Positions 17,690-26,806 of a stretch of DNA of 64,000 nucleotides are shown here, one piece after another. Under the pieces are notes generated by a model. The model searched no databases. It saw only the letters and a list, made by a program, of their open reading frames with translations, and was not told the origin of the DNA. A program made the position numbers and the translations under genes. This DNA is from Alphaproteobacteria bacterium. Lineage in GTDB: Bacteria; Pseudomonadota; Alphaproteobacteria; GCA-2731375. The stretch spans positions 62,001-126,000 of the forward strand of contig JADHTB010000002.1 in assembly GCA_016776605.1 (NCBI GenBank), given 5' to 3'. Numbering within the stretch: position 1 is the stretch's first letter; every line of letters begins with the position of its first letter.

Positions 17690-17784
17690 GCTTCCGATAT
17701 AGCCGGGGCACCGCGCAGCCGCAAGGCGGCTTGCCTATGTTGCCCGCCCCCGCCATAGTAGCGCGCCTTCAGGAGTGAACTCAC

Positions 17785-18147
17785 ATGTCCGCAAATCGCC
17801 GCATTTTGGATGACGTTGCCCGCCTTGCCACCTCCGCCGCCGGTCTGTTTCAGGGCGCCGGGCGTGAAGCCGAGAATTTGTTCCGGCAACGGTTGGAGTG
17901 GCTGTTGGATGGCATGGATCTGGTGCCGCGCGAGGAGTTTGATGCGGTCAAGGCCATGGCGGCGAAAGCGCGGGCGGAGAACGTGGCGCTGGGCAAACGG
18001 CTGGCGCTATTGGAAGGGGTGATTCAGGCCGGTAATGCCAAGAGCAAGTCCCGGGCGGCCCCGGCCAGCACCGCCAAGAGCCCTGCCAAGGCTGCTGTTA
18101 AAACCGCCGCGAAGGCAAAAAACAGCCGAAAAACCGCCAAAAAATAG
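17785..18147 (+). CDS. ubiK: Ubiquinone biosynthesis accessory factor UbiK family
   Basis: 120-residue helical protein. The N-terminal amphipathic region (LDDVARLATSAAGLFQGAG) and the central coiled coil (REEFDAVKAMAAKARAENVALGKRLALLE) match the UbiK/BMFP family, which assists aerobic ubiquinone synthesis and binds membranes. The last about 40 residues are a Lys/Ala-rich low-complexity tail, which is common in alphaproteobacterial members and may bind nucleic acid or acidic lipid. First of a ubiK-ybjN-proC series. Confidence 0.85.
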   Translation: MSANRRILDDVARLATSAAGLFQGAGREAENLFRQRLEWLLDGMDLVPREEFDAVKAMAAKARAENVALGKRLALLEGVIQAGNAKSKSRAAPASTAKSPAKAAVKTAAKAKNSRKTAKK

Positions 18148-18363
18148 AGATATCCTTCAAGTTTTCACGACCTGATCAGACCGTCTCGAGAGTCCGCTTG
18201 CGCGTCAAAGACCCTTCTGCGAGATTACTGCACATGGTGTGTCTGCGACCTGACGCCACAATATGTGGGACATAATAGTGAATTTTTTTATTATCTTGGG
18301 ACACCCTTGGAGCTGCGCCGGGGGCATGCCATGCCAACCTCGGACTGGCCAGGAGGTTTTGGT

Positions 18364-18867
18364 ATGAGTTTATCGACAGAAGGCTTCACCGCGTCGGTCG
18401 ATAATCCGTTGGATCTGGTCGAAGACATCGTCGCCGCCAATCAATGGCCCTTTGAACGTAATTGTGACGAGGAATTGTCGGTAACCGTGGCCGGCACTTG
18501 GTGCGACTATCACTTGGGCTTTTCCTTCAACTCCGCCCAGGGCGGGCTGCAACTGGCTTCCGCCTACGATATGCGGGTACCTGGCAAACGGCAGAGTGAT
18601 GTCCATAGCCTGCTGGCCATGGTGAACGAGCGTATGTGGCTGGGTCATTTTGATCTGTGGATCGAAGATGGCGTGCCCATGTTCCGGCATGCTGTCTTGA
18701 CCCGCGGCGGGGCCGGCCTGCATGCCAGCCAGATGGAAGAGTTGATCGAGATTGCGATTACCGAGTGCGAACGCTTTTACCCGGCCTTCCAATTTGTCAT
18801 CTGGGGTGGCAAGGGACCGGCGGAAGCTATTGCCGCCGCCATGTTGGAAACCGTGGGAGAGGCGTAG
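18364..18867 (+). CDS. YbjN domain-containing protein
   Basis: 167 residues if started at ATG 18364, which has an ideal AGGAGG site (18351-18356) seven bases upstream. An ATG at 18265 would give 33 extra poorly conserved residues. YbjN family proteins have a type III secretion chaperone-like fold and in enterobacteria affect stress and motility. The biochemical role is unknown. Features seen: DNPLDLVEDIVAANQWPFER and WLGHFDLWIEDGVPMFRHAVLTRGG. It precedes proC by 3 bp, a conserved pairing in alphaproteobacteria. Confidence 0.85.
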   Translation: MSLSTEGFTASVDNPLDLVEDIVAANQWPFERNCDEELSVTVAGTWCDYHLGFSFNSAQGGLQLASAYDMRVPGKRQSDVHSLLAMVNERMWLGHFDLWIEDGVPMFRHAVLTRGGAGLHASQMEELIEIAITECERFYPAFQFVIWGGKGPAEAIAAAMLETVGEA

Positions 18868-18870
18868 ATC

Positions 18871-19701
18871 ATGGCGGACAATGGTGGCTTCTCTGGCCCA
18901 CTGCTGCTGGTAGGCTGCGGTAAGATGGGCGGCGCATTGCTTGGTGGGTGGCTGGATCAGGGCGTTGCCGCCGATGCTATGTTGGTGGTGGAACCTACCT
19001 TGGATGCGGCGCGCAGCGGCGTGCCCGCCGGCGTCACCGTGGTGGCCGATGCCGGGGATATCCCAGCGGATTTTGCCCCGGCGGTGGTGATCTTTGCGGT
19101 CAAGCCCCAGGTCATGGCCGACGTGGTGCCCGGCTATGCCCGCTTTGTCGCCGATGGCGCGGTTTTTCTATCCATTGCGGCGGGGACGCCGATCCGTTTT
19201 TTTGAAAGCAACCTGGGCGCCGGGGCAGCTGTCGTGCGGGTCATGCCCAACACGCCGGCCGCGGTGCGGCGTGGCATGTCGGTATTGTGCGCCAACAGCC
19301 AAGCCAGCGCCGGCCAACGGGATTTGTGCGGTGATCTGATGGCGGCGGTGGGTGATACGGCCTGGCTATCGGACGAGGCTCTGATGGACGCGGTGACGGC
19401 TGTCAGCGGCAGCGGGCCGGCCTATGTCTTCCATCTTATCGAATGCCTGGCACAAGCCGGCGTCGAGGTTGGCTTGGAACCGGAACTGGCGGCCCGCCTG
19501 GCGCTGCAAACAGTTGCCGGCTCTGGCGAGCTGGCGCGGCTTTCCGATGATGCCGCGGCGCAATTGCGTATCAACGTCACCTCGCCCGGCGGTACGACCC
19601 AGGCGGCGCTGGAAATCCTGATGGCCAAGGATGGCTTGCAACCCTTGATGACGGCGGCGGTCCGGGCGGCGGAGAAACGCGGCCGGGAATTAGGCGCCTA
19701 G
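18871..19701 (+). CDS. proC: Pyrroline-5-carboxylate reductase
   Basis: Last enzyme of proline synthesis: it reduces 1-pyrroline-5-carboxylate with NAD(P)H in the cytosol. The 276 residues match the family. The N-terminal Rossmann motif is LVGCGKMGGALLGGW. The PMPN-type motif appears as RVMPNTPAAVRRG and the C-terminal signature as VSGSGPAYVFHLIE...TSPGGTTQAALE. Probably translated with the upstream ybjN-like gene. Confidence 0.96.
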   Translation: MADNGGFSGPLLLVGCGKMGGALLGGWLDQGVAADAMLVVEPTLDAARSGVPAGVTVVADAGDIPADFAPAVVIFAVKPQVMADVVPGYARFVADGAVFLSIAAGTPIRFFESNLGAGAAVVRVMPNTPAAVRRGMSVLCANSQASAGQRDLCGDLMAAVGDTAWLSDEALMDAVTAVSGSGPAYVFHLIECLAQAGVEVGLEPELAARLALQTVAGSGELARLSDDAAAQLRINVTSPGGTTQAALEILMAKDGLQPLMTAAVRAAEKRGRELGA

Positions 19702-19827
19702 TGGTGTCTTGCGCACCAGTATTCTTCAGAGTCTAACAGCTTCGATCATGGCGGGCTCTATAGACAGCCGGCTGACCCCCTGCTAAATAGCGGCGATGTT
19801 TATGACCGCGCGCCATAGTCCCCAGAT

Positions 19828-19874
19828 GGGCCGAATAATACGAATTATCGGCCCGGCTCAAAATTAGGGCCGGG
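19828..19874 (+). promoter_or_regulatory. Two mutually exclusive hairpins in the ileS leader
   Basis: Stem 1 pairs 19828-19839 with 19844-19854 (one bulged base). Stem 2 pairs 19852-19857 with 19869-19874. They share bases 19852-19854, so only one can form at a time. They lie about 100 nt before the ileS start. This could be an attenuator-like switch, but no T-box motif is seen. Confidence 0.3.
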
Positions 19875-19969
19875 AATGATTTCAACGCCCTTGTTGGCGC
19901 GCGATGTCGTCGTAATATGCGACGGGCGCTTCAGAAAATTCCATTTCTCAAATTCGGGGACCTAACCCC

Positions 19970-22783
19970 ATGACCACCGATTACAAAGCTACTCTGTTCC
20001 TGCCGCAAACTGATTTTCCCATGCGCGGCGGGCTGCCCAAATTAGAACCAAAGCTGCTGGAGCATTGGGAAAGCATAGATCTATTTGAACGCCAGCGGGC
20101 GGACGCCAAGGGGCGGGAAAAATTTATCCTCCACGATGGTCCCCCTTATGCGAACGGCAACATCCATATCGGCCATGCCCTGAACAAGATCCTCAAGGAT
20201 ATCATCAACCGTTCGCAGCAGATGCTGGGCAAGGATGCCAATTATGTCCCCGGCTGGGACTGTCACGGTCTGCCCATCGAATGGCAGATCGAAGAGCGTT
20301 ACCGTAAGGCGGGCAAGAACAAGGACGATATCCCGATCGATGAATTCCGCAAGGAATGCCGTGCGTTCGCGGATAAATGGATTGCGGTGCAGCGCGAGGA
20401 GTTCAAACGCCTGGGCGTCGTTGGCAACTGGAAAAACCCCTATACCACCATGGCATTCGAGGCCGAGGCGCAGATCGTCGCCGAATGCCTGAAGTTTCTC
20501 ATGAACGGGGCGTTATACCGTGGCTCGAAACCGGTGATGTGGTCGGTGGTGGAAAAGACCGCCCTGGCTGAGGCGGAGGTGGAATATCACGACCATACCT
20601 CGACCACCGTTCATGTCCGGTTCCCCGTCGTCGCCAGCAACGATGATCGGCTGACCGACGCCACGATCGTGATTTGGACCACCACGCCCTGGACCATGCC
20701 GGGCAACCGGGCCATCTGTTACGGCCCCCGTCTGGCCTATCGCCTGATTGAGGTGGCAGCGGTGGAGGCGGGCTCTCTGGCGCGGATCGGCGAAAAACTG
20801 GTGGTGGCGGAAAGCCTGATCGAGGATGTCTGCGAGCAGGCCGGCATCACCGCCCACAAGATATTGGGCGAGGTTGGCCATGACGTTCTGGCCGCGACCG
20901 TCTGTGCCCACCCCTGGCGCGGTCAGGGCTATGAATTCGACGTACCATTGTTTCCAGCGGATCATGTTACCGATGAGACCGGTACCGGCTTTGTCCATAC
21001 GGCGCCGGGCCATGGCGCCGAGGATTTCGAGGTCGGCATGGCTCATGGCCTGGAAGTGCCGCAGACCGTTAACGGCGATGGCCTGTATTTCGAGCATGTG
21101 CCGATATTCGCCGGGCAGCATGTATTCAAGGCCGATGCCCCGATCCTGGCTGAATTAACCACGGCCGGCGCGCTGTTGGCGCATGGAAAATTGCAACACA
21201 GCTATCCTCATTCCTGGCGCTCCAAGGCACCGCTGATTTTCCGCAACACGCCGCAATGGTTTATTTCCATGACCACCACGGGTTTGCGGGATAGCGCCCT
21301 GACGGGGATCGACAATGTGCGTTGGGTGCCCAAATCGGGCCGCAACCGTATTCACGCCATGATCGCGGACCGGCCCGACTGGGTGCTGTCGCGGCAACGG
21401 GCCTGGGGTGTGCCGATTACCCTGTTCGTGGACAAACGCACGGGAGAACCCCTCAGGGACGAGGCCGTGAACGAACGGATCATCGCCGCCGTGATGAACG
21501 AAGGCGCGGATGCCTGGTTCAATGCCGATGTCAGCGTCTTTCTGGGCCCCAATCATGATCCGGAAAATTTCGAGAAAATCGAGGATATCCTGGATGTCTG
21601 GTTCGATTCCGGCTCGACCCACAGCTACGTGCTGGAACAGCGGCCCGAATTGCAATGGCCGGCGTCGCTATACCTGGAAGGCTCGGACCAGCATCGCGGT
21701 TGGTTCCATTCCTCGCTGTTGGAGGCCTGCGGCACCCGTGGCAGACCGCCTTACGAGGCGGTGCTGACACACGGCTTCACCCTGGACGAGCAGGGCCGCA
21801 AGATGTCCAAATCCCTGGGCAACGTCATCGCGCCACAAAAAATTTGCGACCAGTTTGGCGCCGATATTCTGCGCCTGTGGGTGGTCAGTTCGGACTATGC
21901 GGTTGATCAGCGTATTGGCGACGAAATCATCAAAAGCCAGGTCGATGCCTATCGCCGTCTGCGCAATACGCTGCGGTTTTTGTTAGGCAATCTGGCCGGC
22001 TTCGACGAGGTGGAGCGGCTGCCGGTTGCCGAGATGCCGGAGTTGGAGCAATGGCTTTTGCACCGGCTTTCGGAATTGGATGAATTGGTGCGGCAATGCT
22101 GTGCTGATTACGATTACCACCGCCTGTACGTGGCTCTGGGCAATTTCTGTACCAACGATCTATCGGCGTTCTACCTGGATATCCGCAAGGACGCGTTATA
22201 TTGCGATGACGCGGGGTCTATCCGCCGCCGGGCCGCGCGCACGGTGTTGGATCAGGTGTTTTCCTGTTTGACTGCCTGGTTGGCGCCCATTTTGTGTTTC
22301 ACGGCGGAAGAAGCCTGGCGCGTGCGCTTTCCCGAGGACGACAGCGTGCATTTACGCCAATTCCCGGAAATTCCCGCCGATTGGCGGAACGCGGCCCTAC
22401 TGGAACGCTGGAGCAAAATACGTACCCTACGCCGGGTGGTCACTGGTGCCCTGGAGGTCGAGCGCAAGGAAAAACGGATCGGCGCCAGTCTGCAGGGTCA
22501 TCCGGCGGTTTATGCGCCGGCCGAATATCTGGCGGCCCTGGATGGGTTGGATGCGGCGGAAATCTGCATAACCTCGGCTATCACATTGCATGCGGGGGCC
22601 GCACCCGCAGGCGCCTTCACGGTGGAAGATGTCGCCAATATTGGTGTTGTCGTCGGCTTGGCGGAGGGCGGCAAATGCGCCCGCTGCTGGCAGATCCTGC
22701 CCGATGTCGTGACCGATGACGGTGGCGAAGATGCTGTTTGTCAGCGCTGTGTGACGGCAGTGGCGGCGCACGCCGCGGCATGA
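19970..22783 (+). CDS. ileS: Isoleucyl-tRNA synthetase
   Basis: Class I synthetase of 937 residues that charges tRNA-Ile. The HIGH motif appears as GNIHIGHALNK (about residue 64) and KMSKS as KMSKSLGN (about residue 610). The CP1 editing domain lies between them (TTTPWTMPGNRAI; TGFVHTAPGHGAEDF). The C-terminal zinc site is CARCW...CQRC, as in bacterial type IleRS. The long + strand series ileS-lspA-DUF3035-M16-M16-pgi-mutL starts here. The 268-bp leader upstream holds alternative hairpins. Confidence 0.98.
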   Translation: MTTDYKATLFLPQTDFPMRGGLPKLEPKLLEHWESIDLFERQRADAKGREKFILHDGPPYANGNIHIGHALNKILKDIINRSQQMLGKDANYVPGWDCHGLPIEWQIEERYRKAGKNKDDIPIDEFRKECRAFADKWIAVQREEFKRLGVVGNWKNPYTTMAFEAEAQIVAECLKFLMNGALYRGSKPVMWSVVEKTALAEAEVEYHDHTSTTVHVRFPVVASNDDRLTDATIVIWTTTPWTMPGNRAICYGPRLAYRLIEVAAVEAGSLARIGEKLVVAESLIEDVCEQAGITAHKILGEVGHDVLAATVCAHPWRGQGYEFDVPLFPADHVTDETGTGFVHTAPGHGAEDFEVGMAHGLEVPQTVNGDGLYFEHVPIFAGQHVFKADAPILAELTTAGALLAHGKLQHSYPHSWRSKAPLIFRNTPQWFISMTTTGLRDSALTGIDNVRWVPKSGRNRIHAMIADRPDWVLSRQRAWGVPITLFVDKRTGEPLRDEAVNERIIAAVMNEGADAWFNADVSVFLGPNHDPENFEKIEDILDVWFDSGSTHSYVLEQRPELQWPASLYLEGSDQHRGWFHSSLLEACGTRGRPPYEAVLTHGFTLDEQGRKMSKSLGNVIAPQKICDQFGADILRLWVVSSDYAVDQRIGDEIIKSQVDAYRRLRNTLRFLLGNLAGFDEVERLPVAEMPELEQWLLHRLSELDELVRQCCADYDYHRLYVALGNFCTNDLSAFYLDIRKDALYCDDAGSIRRRAARTVLDQVFSCLTAWLAPILCFTAEEAWRVRFPEDDSVHLRQFPEIPADWRNAALLERWSKIRTLRRVVTGALEVERKEKRIGASLQGHPAVYAPAEYLAALDGLDAAEICITSAITLHAGAAPAGAFTVEDVANIGVVVGLAEGGKCARCWQILPDVVTDDGGEDAVCQRCVTAVAAHAAA

Positions 22784-22793
22784 GGATGGTGTA

Positions 22794-23291
22794 ATGCGCC
22801 CAGGTCTGGCTCTCGCCGCTGCCATTGTGATTCTGGATCAGATCAGCAAGGCCTGGTTGATCGGCTGGTTGGCGGAGCGGGATGACTGGTTGGCGGTTAC
22901 CGGATTCTTCAATCTGGTACTGGTTTGGAACCGGGGCATCAGTTTCGGCATGCTGCAATCCGGGGAAACCGGGCGCTGGCTGCTGGTGTTTTTTTCCACC
23001 CTTGTCTGTCTTGGCCTCGGGATCTGGTTGCGTCGGCAGACCCACCGCCTGCCCATTTTGGCCCTGGGCGCGGTAATCGGCGGGGCGGTGGGCAATATTA
23101 TAGATCGGGTCTGGCGCGGCGCTGTTGCGGATTTTTTTGATTTCCACCTGATGGGTTATCATTGGCCGGCCTTTAATGTGGCCGATAGTGCCATTGCCTT
23201 AGGCGTGGCTGTGTTATTGTACGATAGTTTTCGCCCTGGCGCCGCAGAGGACGGACCGGGGCCGAAGGGCAATCGAGTGAAGGACGATTAA
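22794..23291 (+). CDS. lspA: Lipoprotein signal peptidase (signal peptidase II)
   Basis: 165-residue inner-membrane aspartyl protease that cleaves the signal peptide of diacylated prolipoproteins. It has four predicted membrane segments. The two catalytic aspartate motifs are VGNIIDRV and FNVADSAIALGV. It starts 10 bp after ileS, the classic ileS-lspA pair, and is followed at once by a lipoprotein gene. Confidence 0.96.
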   Translation: MRPGLALAAAIVILDQISKAWLIGWLAERDDWLAVTGFFNLVLVWNRGISFGMLQSGETGRWLLVFFSTLVCLGLGIWLRRQTHRLPILALGAVIGGAVGNIIDRVWRGAVADFFDFHLMGYHWPAFNVADSAIALGVAVLLYDSFRPGAAEDGPGPKGNRVKDD

Positions 23292-23295
23292 GGCC

Positions 23296-23931
23296 ATGGT
23301 AAGGTTAGAAATCACGCAGCTTGTAAGGCTTGTAAACGGCGCCAGACAGCGGCACGTTGGGTTAGCCGTGGCGGCGGTTCTGGCATTGGGTCTTTCGGCC
23401 TGCGATACCTTGAAGGAGCAGGCCGGATTGACAAAAAAGGCGCCGGACGAATTCACCGTTATTACCAAGGCGCCCTTGGTCATGCCTCCGGATTTTTCCC
23501 TGCGCCCGCCACGTCCAGGCGCCAAGCCGCTGCAGGAGGTGGCCCCCCGTGACCGGGCCCGGGCGGCGCTATTGTCGACGGGCAAGGACGGCGGCGCCAC
23601 GGCTGATCGGGCCGGGGCGACGGGCAAGGTTTCGACGGTTAAGCCGACCGGTGCGGAACTGGCTTTGCTGCAAAGGGCCGGGGCCTTGGGCGCGGATTCG
23701 TCTATCCGGCAAATCTTGAACCGGGAAACCACTGTGCTGGCGGAAAAGGATTCATCTTTTGCCGACCGCCTGTTGTTCTGGCGGACAAAGGAACCCTTTG
23801 GCACGACTGTTGATGCGGGCAAGGAAGCCCAGCGCCTGCGTGAGGCCGCGGCCGCCGGCGAGGCTCCGAATAAAACCGAAACACCGACGATCAAACGGCG
23901 TAAGCGCGGTTTATTGGAAGGCGTCTTTTAG
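23296..23931 (+). CDS. DUF3035 family lipoprotein
   Basis: 211-residue predicted outer-membrane lipoprotein. The signal sequence ends in a lipobox (LGLSAC, cysteine near residue 36), with a long basic n-region. The PLVMPPDFSLRPPRPGA motif near residue 60 marks the DUF3035 family, found next to lspA in many alphaproteobacteria. Rich in Ala/Lys/Arg; no enzymatic motif. It may be part of envelope assembly, but the function is not established. It starts 5 bp after lspA. Confidence 0.83.
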   Translation: MVRLEITQLVRLVNGARQRHVGLAVAAVLALGLSACDTLKEQAGLTKKAPDEFTVITKAPLVMPPDFSLRPPRPGAKPLQEVAPRDRARAALLSTGKDGGATADRAGATGKVSTVKPTGAELALLQRAGALGADSSIRQILNRETTVLAEKDSSFADRLLFWRTKEPFGTTVDAGKEAQRLREAAAAGEAPNKTETPTIKRRKRGLLEGVF

Positions 23932-24076
23932 GGGCGACCTTGGTCTTCAGCCAAGCACATATCACAAGGTCTTGAGTATGATTTTCGACCAAGACCTTGC
24001 GTTACGGTTTTCCCAGGCCATATCAGGGCTCAGAACCAATCTAAACCCGTACATTGGAAGAGGTCGCCAAAGGCCC

Positions 24077-25423
24077 ATGCTAAGAAAAATCATCGCGCTC
24101 GGTTTTCTATCGTTAGCCATTGCCGGCTTTCAGGCACCAGCGGCTGCCGCACTCTTTCACCCAAAGGTCCATACCCTGGCAAACGGTATGCAGGTCGTCG
24201 TGATCGAAGATCATCGCGCGCCCGTGGTCGCCCATATGGTCTGGTACAAGCTTGGTGCCGCGGACGAACCGCCGGGAAAATCCGGCATCGCCCATTTCCT
24301 GGAGCATTTGATGTTCAAGGGCACGCCCAAGGTGCCTTCGGGCCAGTTTTCCAAGATCATCGCCCGCAATGGCGGCAGAGACAACGCCTTCACCTCTTAT
24401 GATTACACCGGCTATTTCCAAAATGTGGCCAAGGATAAGCTGGACCTGGTCATGGGCATGGAAGCTGACCGTATGACCAATCTGGTATTGACGGCGAAAG
24501 ACGTGGATACCGAAAGGGCGGTGATCCTGGAGGAACGGCGCTCCCGCACGGATAACAATCCCTCGGCCCAATGGGCTGAAGCCATGAGCGCGGCGCAATA
24601 TCTGGCCCACCCCTACGGTATCCCGGTGATTGGTTGGAAACATGAAATCGAAAAATTAAGCCGGGCCGACGCTCTGAGCTTTTACCGCCGTTATTACGCC
24701 CCTAACAACGCTATTCTGATAGTGGCCGGCGATGTCGAAGCCAGGGCGGTCTTTGCCCTGGCGGAGAAACATTTTGGCCCATTGGCGCGTGCTGCCACAC
24801 CGCCCCGGCAACGCGCACAGGAGCCGCCGCAACGGGCGGCGCGGCGGCTTATTCTCAAGGACGGACGGGTCAGTCAGGCGGGTTGGCGGCGTAGCTATCT
24901 CGCGCCAACCCGATCTGCCGGTGCCAGCGAGCATGCCGTTCCACTTAGTTTGTTTGCTGATATGCTGGGCGGCGGCACCACTTCGCGGTTTTATCGCGAA
25001 CTGGTGGTGAAGCGTAAATTGGCAACCAATGCCGGCGCTTATTACAGCTCGACCGGCCTGGACCTGGGTACCTTCACGCTGTACGCGACCCCTTCGCCCG
25101 GCGTTGGCCTGGAAGCCGTGGAGGCGGCCCTGGATGAAACCTTGGCCGTTGTTCTGAAGGACGGCTTGCCGGCCGCGGATCTGGAACGTTCGCGCACCGG
25201 ATTGCTGGCGGCGGCGGTTTATGCCCGTGACAATCTATTCACCTCGCCTCGAATTTTTGGCGATGCCCTGACCTCGGGCCTTAGTGTGGAACAGGTGGAG
25301 GCCTGGCCCGATGAGGTCCGGGCGGTAACCATGGACGAGGTCATGGCGGCCGGCCGGGCGGTGCTTAAAATTACCCACTCGGTTACCGGACTGTTGCTGC
25401 CAGAAGCGAAGGTGGGGAAATGA
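24077..25423 (+). CDS. M16 family zinc peptidase (catalytic subunit)
   Basis: 448 residues from ATG 24077, which gives a clean Sec signal peptide (MLRKIIALGFLSLAIAGFQA, cleavage near AAA). Longer in-frame starts run back into the lipoprotein gene. The inverted zinc motif HFLEH (residues about 74-78) is present and a glutamate ligand lies about 75 residues later (TERAVILEERRS). Such periplasmic M16 proteins are mitochondrial-processing-peptidase-like and work with a non-catalytic partner. The partner is the next gene, with a 4-base ATGA overlap. Confidence 0.93.
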   Translation: MLRKIIALGFLSLAIAGFQAPAAAALFHPKVHTLANGMQVVVIEDHRAPVVAHMVWYKLGAADEPPGKSGIAHFLEHLMFKGTPKVPSGQFSKIIARNGGRDNAFTSYDYTGYFQNVAKDKLDLVMGMEADRMTNLVLTAKDVDTERAVILEERRSRTDNNPSAQWAEAMSAAQYLAHPYGIPVIGWKHEIEKLSRADALSFYRRYYAPNNAILIVAGDVEARAVFALAEKHFGPLARAATPPRQRAQEPPQRAARRLILKDGRVSQAGWRRSYLAPTRSAGASEHAVPLSLFADMLGGGTTSRFYRELVVKRKLATNAGAYYSSTGLDLGTFTLYATPSPGVGLEAVEAALDETLAVVLKDGLPAADLERSRTGLLAAAVYARDNLFTSPRIFGDALTSGLSVEQVEAWPDEVRAVTMDEVMAAGRAVLKITHSVTGLLLPEAKVGK

Positions 25424-26757
25424 TGGCTATCGTGATGCGGTCATTTCAGACGGCAATACTTTGTCTTGTCCTGGTCATGTTTGCGCCGCTATCAGCCGAT
25501 GCCACCAAGGTGCGGGAAGTGCGCAGCCCTGGCGGCATTACGGCCTGGCTGGTGCGGGAGCCGACAATTCCCCTGTTAAGCATTAAATTCTCCTTCGTTG
25601 GTGGCGGCAGCCTGGATCAGCCGGGCCGCAAGGGGACCGCCAATCTGCTTTCGGGGCTGTTGGATGAAGGTGCCGGGCCATATAATTCCCTGGCCTTTCA
25701 AACGCGGATGCAGGATTTGGCGGTTCGCATGAGTTTCAATGCCGACCGCGACAGCTTTTCGGGCAGCCTGCGAACCTTGAGCACCAACCGCGAGGCCGCA
25801 TTCGAACTTTTGCGCCTGGCCCTGAACGAACCCCATTTTGAAGCCGAGGCGGTGGCGCGGGTTCGCCGGCAGATCATCACGGGCCTGATCGAAGGCCAGG
25901 AGGATCCCGGCACCATAGCCGCAAAACTCTGGTTCGCCACCGCATTCCCGAGCCACCCTTATGGTCTGCCCGGCAAAGGCAGTATTGCAAGCGCCAAGGC
26001 CATTACGGTGGATGATCTGCGGGTTTTGCTGGGCAAGGCCATGGCGCGCGACCGTCTGACGATTGGCGTGGTTGGCGATATATCGGCGGCGGAACTGGGG
26101 CCCCTGCTGGATAAAACCTTTGGCGCCCTACCAGCCAGCGTGGCTATTGCACCGGTGCCGGAAACCATGCCCGTTGGTGCGGGTGGGGTGAAGGTGGTGC
26201 GCAAGCCGATCCCGCAAAGCCAGGTGATGTTTGGCGGCCCGGGCCTCAAACGCGATGATCCCGACTGGTATGCGGCCTATGTGCTGAATTATGTTTTGGG
26301 CGGTGGCGGCTTTGCCTCGCGCCTGACGGAAGAGGTGCGGGAGAAACGGGGACTTGCCTATTCAGTCTACAGCTACCTCTATCCCCTGGATCATGCGGCC
26401 GTCCATATGGGGGGCGTTGGCACCCAGAATGATCGGGTGGGCGAGGCGATGACCGTGATCAAGGAACAGTTCGCCCTGGCCGGTAAGAATGGCATTACCG
26501 AAGCGGAATTGATCAACGCCAAGACCTATTTGAATGGCTCGTTTCCCCTGCGGCTGACCTCGTCGGGGCGAATCGCGGGCTTGTTATTAGCCATTCAACG
26601 GCAAAACCTGGGTATCGACTATTTGGACCGCCGCGCTGACCTCATTAATGCGGTCACCATGGCGGATATTCGCCGCGTCGCGAAACGCCTGTTGCGCCCG
26701 GAAAACCTGTTGATCGTGGTGGTCGGCCAACCGGTGGGACTGACCAGCAGCGAATAG
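25420..26757 (+). CDS. M16 family peptidase-like protein (non-catalytic partner)
   Basis: 445 residues with an N-terminal signal peptide (AILCLVLVMFAPLSADA). The fold follows the M16 pattern, but the HxxEH zinc site is replaced by NLLSGLLDEGAG, so it should lack proteolytic activity. The glycine-rich loop YVLGGGGFASRLTEEVREKRGLAYSV is well conserved, as in the substrate-holding subunit of MPP/PMPCA-type heterodimers. Translationally coupled to the catalytic gene upstream. Confidence 0.92.
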   Translation: MMAIVMRSFQTAILCLVLVMFAPLSADATKVREVRSPGGITAWLVREPTIPLLSIKFSFVGGGSLDQPGRKGTANLLSGLLDEGAGPYNSLAFQTRMQDLAVRMSFNADRDSFSGSLRTLSTNREAAFELLRLALNEPHFEAEAVARVRRQIITGLIEGQEDPGTIAAKLWFATAFPSHPYGLPGKGSIASAKAITVDDLRVLLGKAMARDRLTIGVVGDISAAELGPLLDKTFGALPASVAIAPVPETMPVGAGGVKVVRKPIPQSQVMFGGPGLKRDDPDWYAAYVLNYVLGGGGFASRLTEEVREKRGLAYSVYSYLYPLDHAAVHMGGVGTQNDRVGEAMTVIKEQFALAGKNGITEAELINAKTYLNGSFPLRLTSSGRIAGLLLAIQRQNLGIDYLDRRADLINAVTMADIRRVAKRLLRPENLLIVVVGQPVGLTSSE

Positions 26758-26806
26758 GGGTTCCGCTCCACTTTCGATGATGGCTGGGCTCTGATAGCGT
26801 GGCGCC

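Noticed and set aside
19702-19969. T-box riboswitch upstream of ileS
   Set aside because: No T-box sequence or specifier-loop architecture seen; T-boxes are not expected in alphaproteobacteria.
23759-24076. N-terminal extension of the M16 peptidase
   Set aside because: It overlaps the DUF3035 gene in another frame and would bury the clean signal peptide that begins at 24077.
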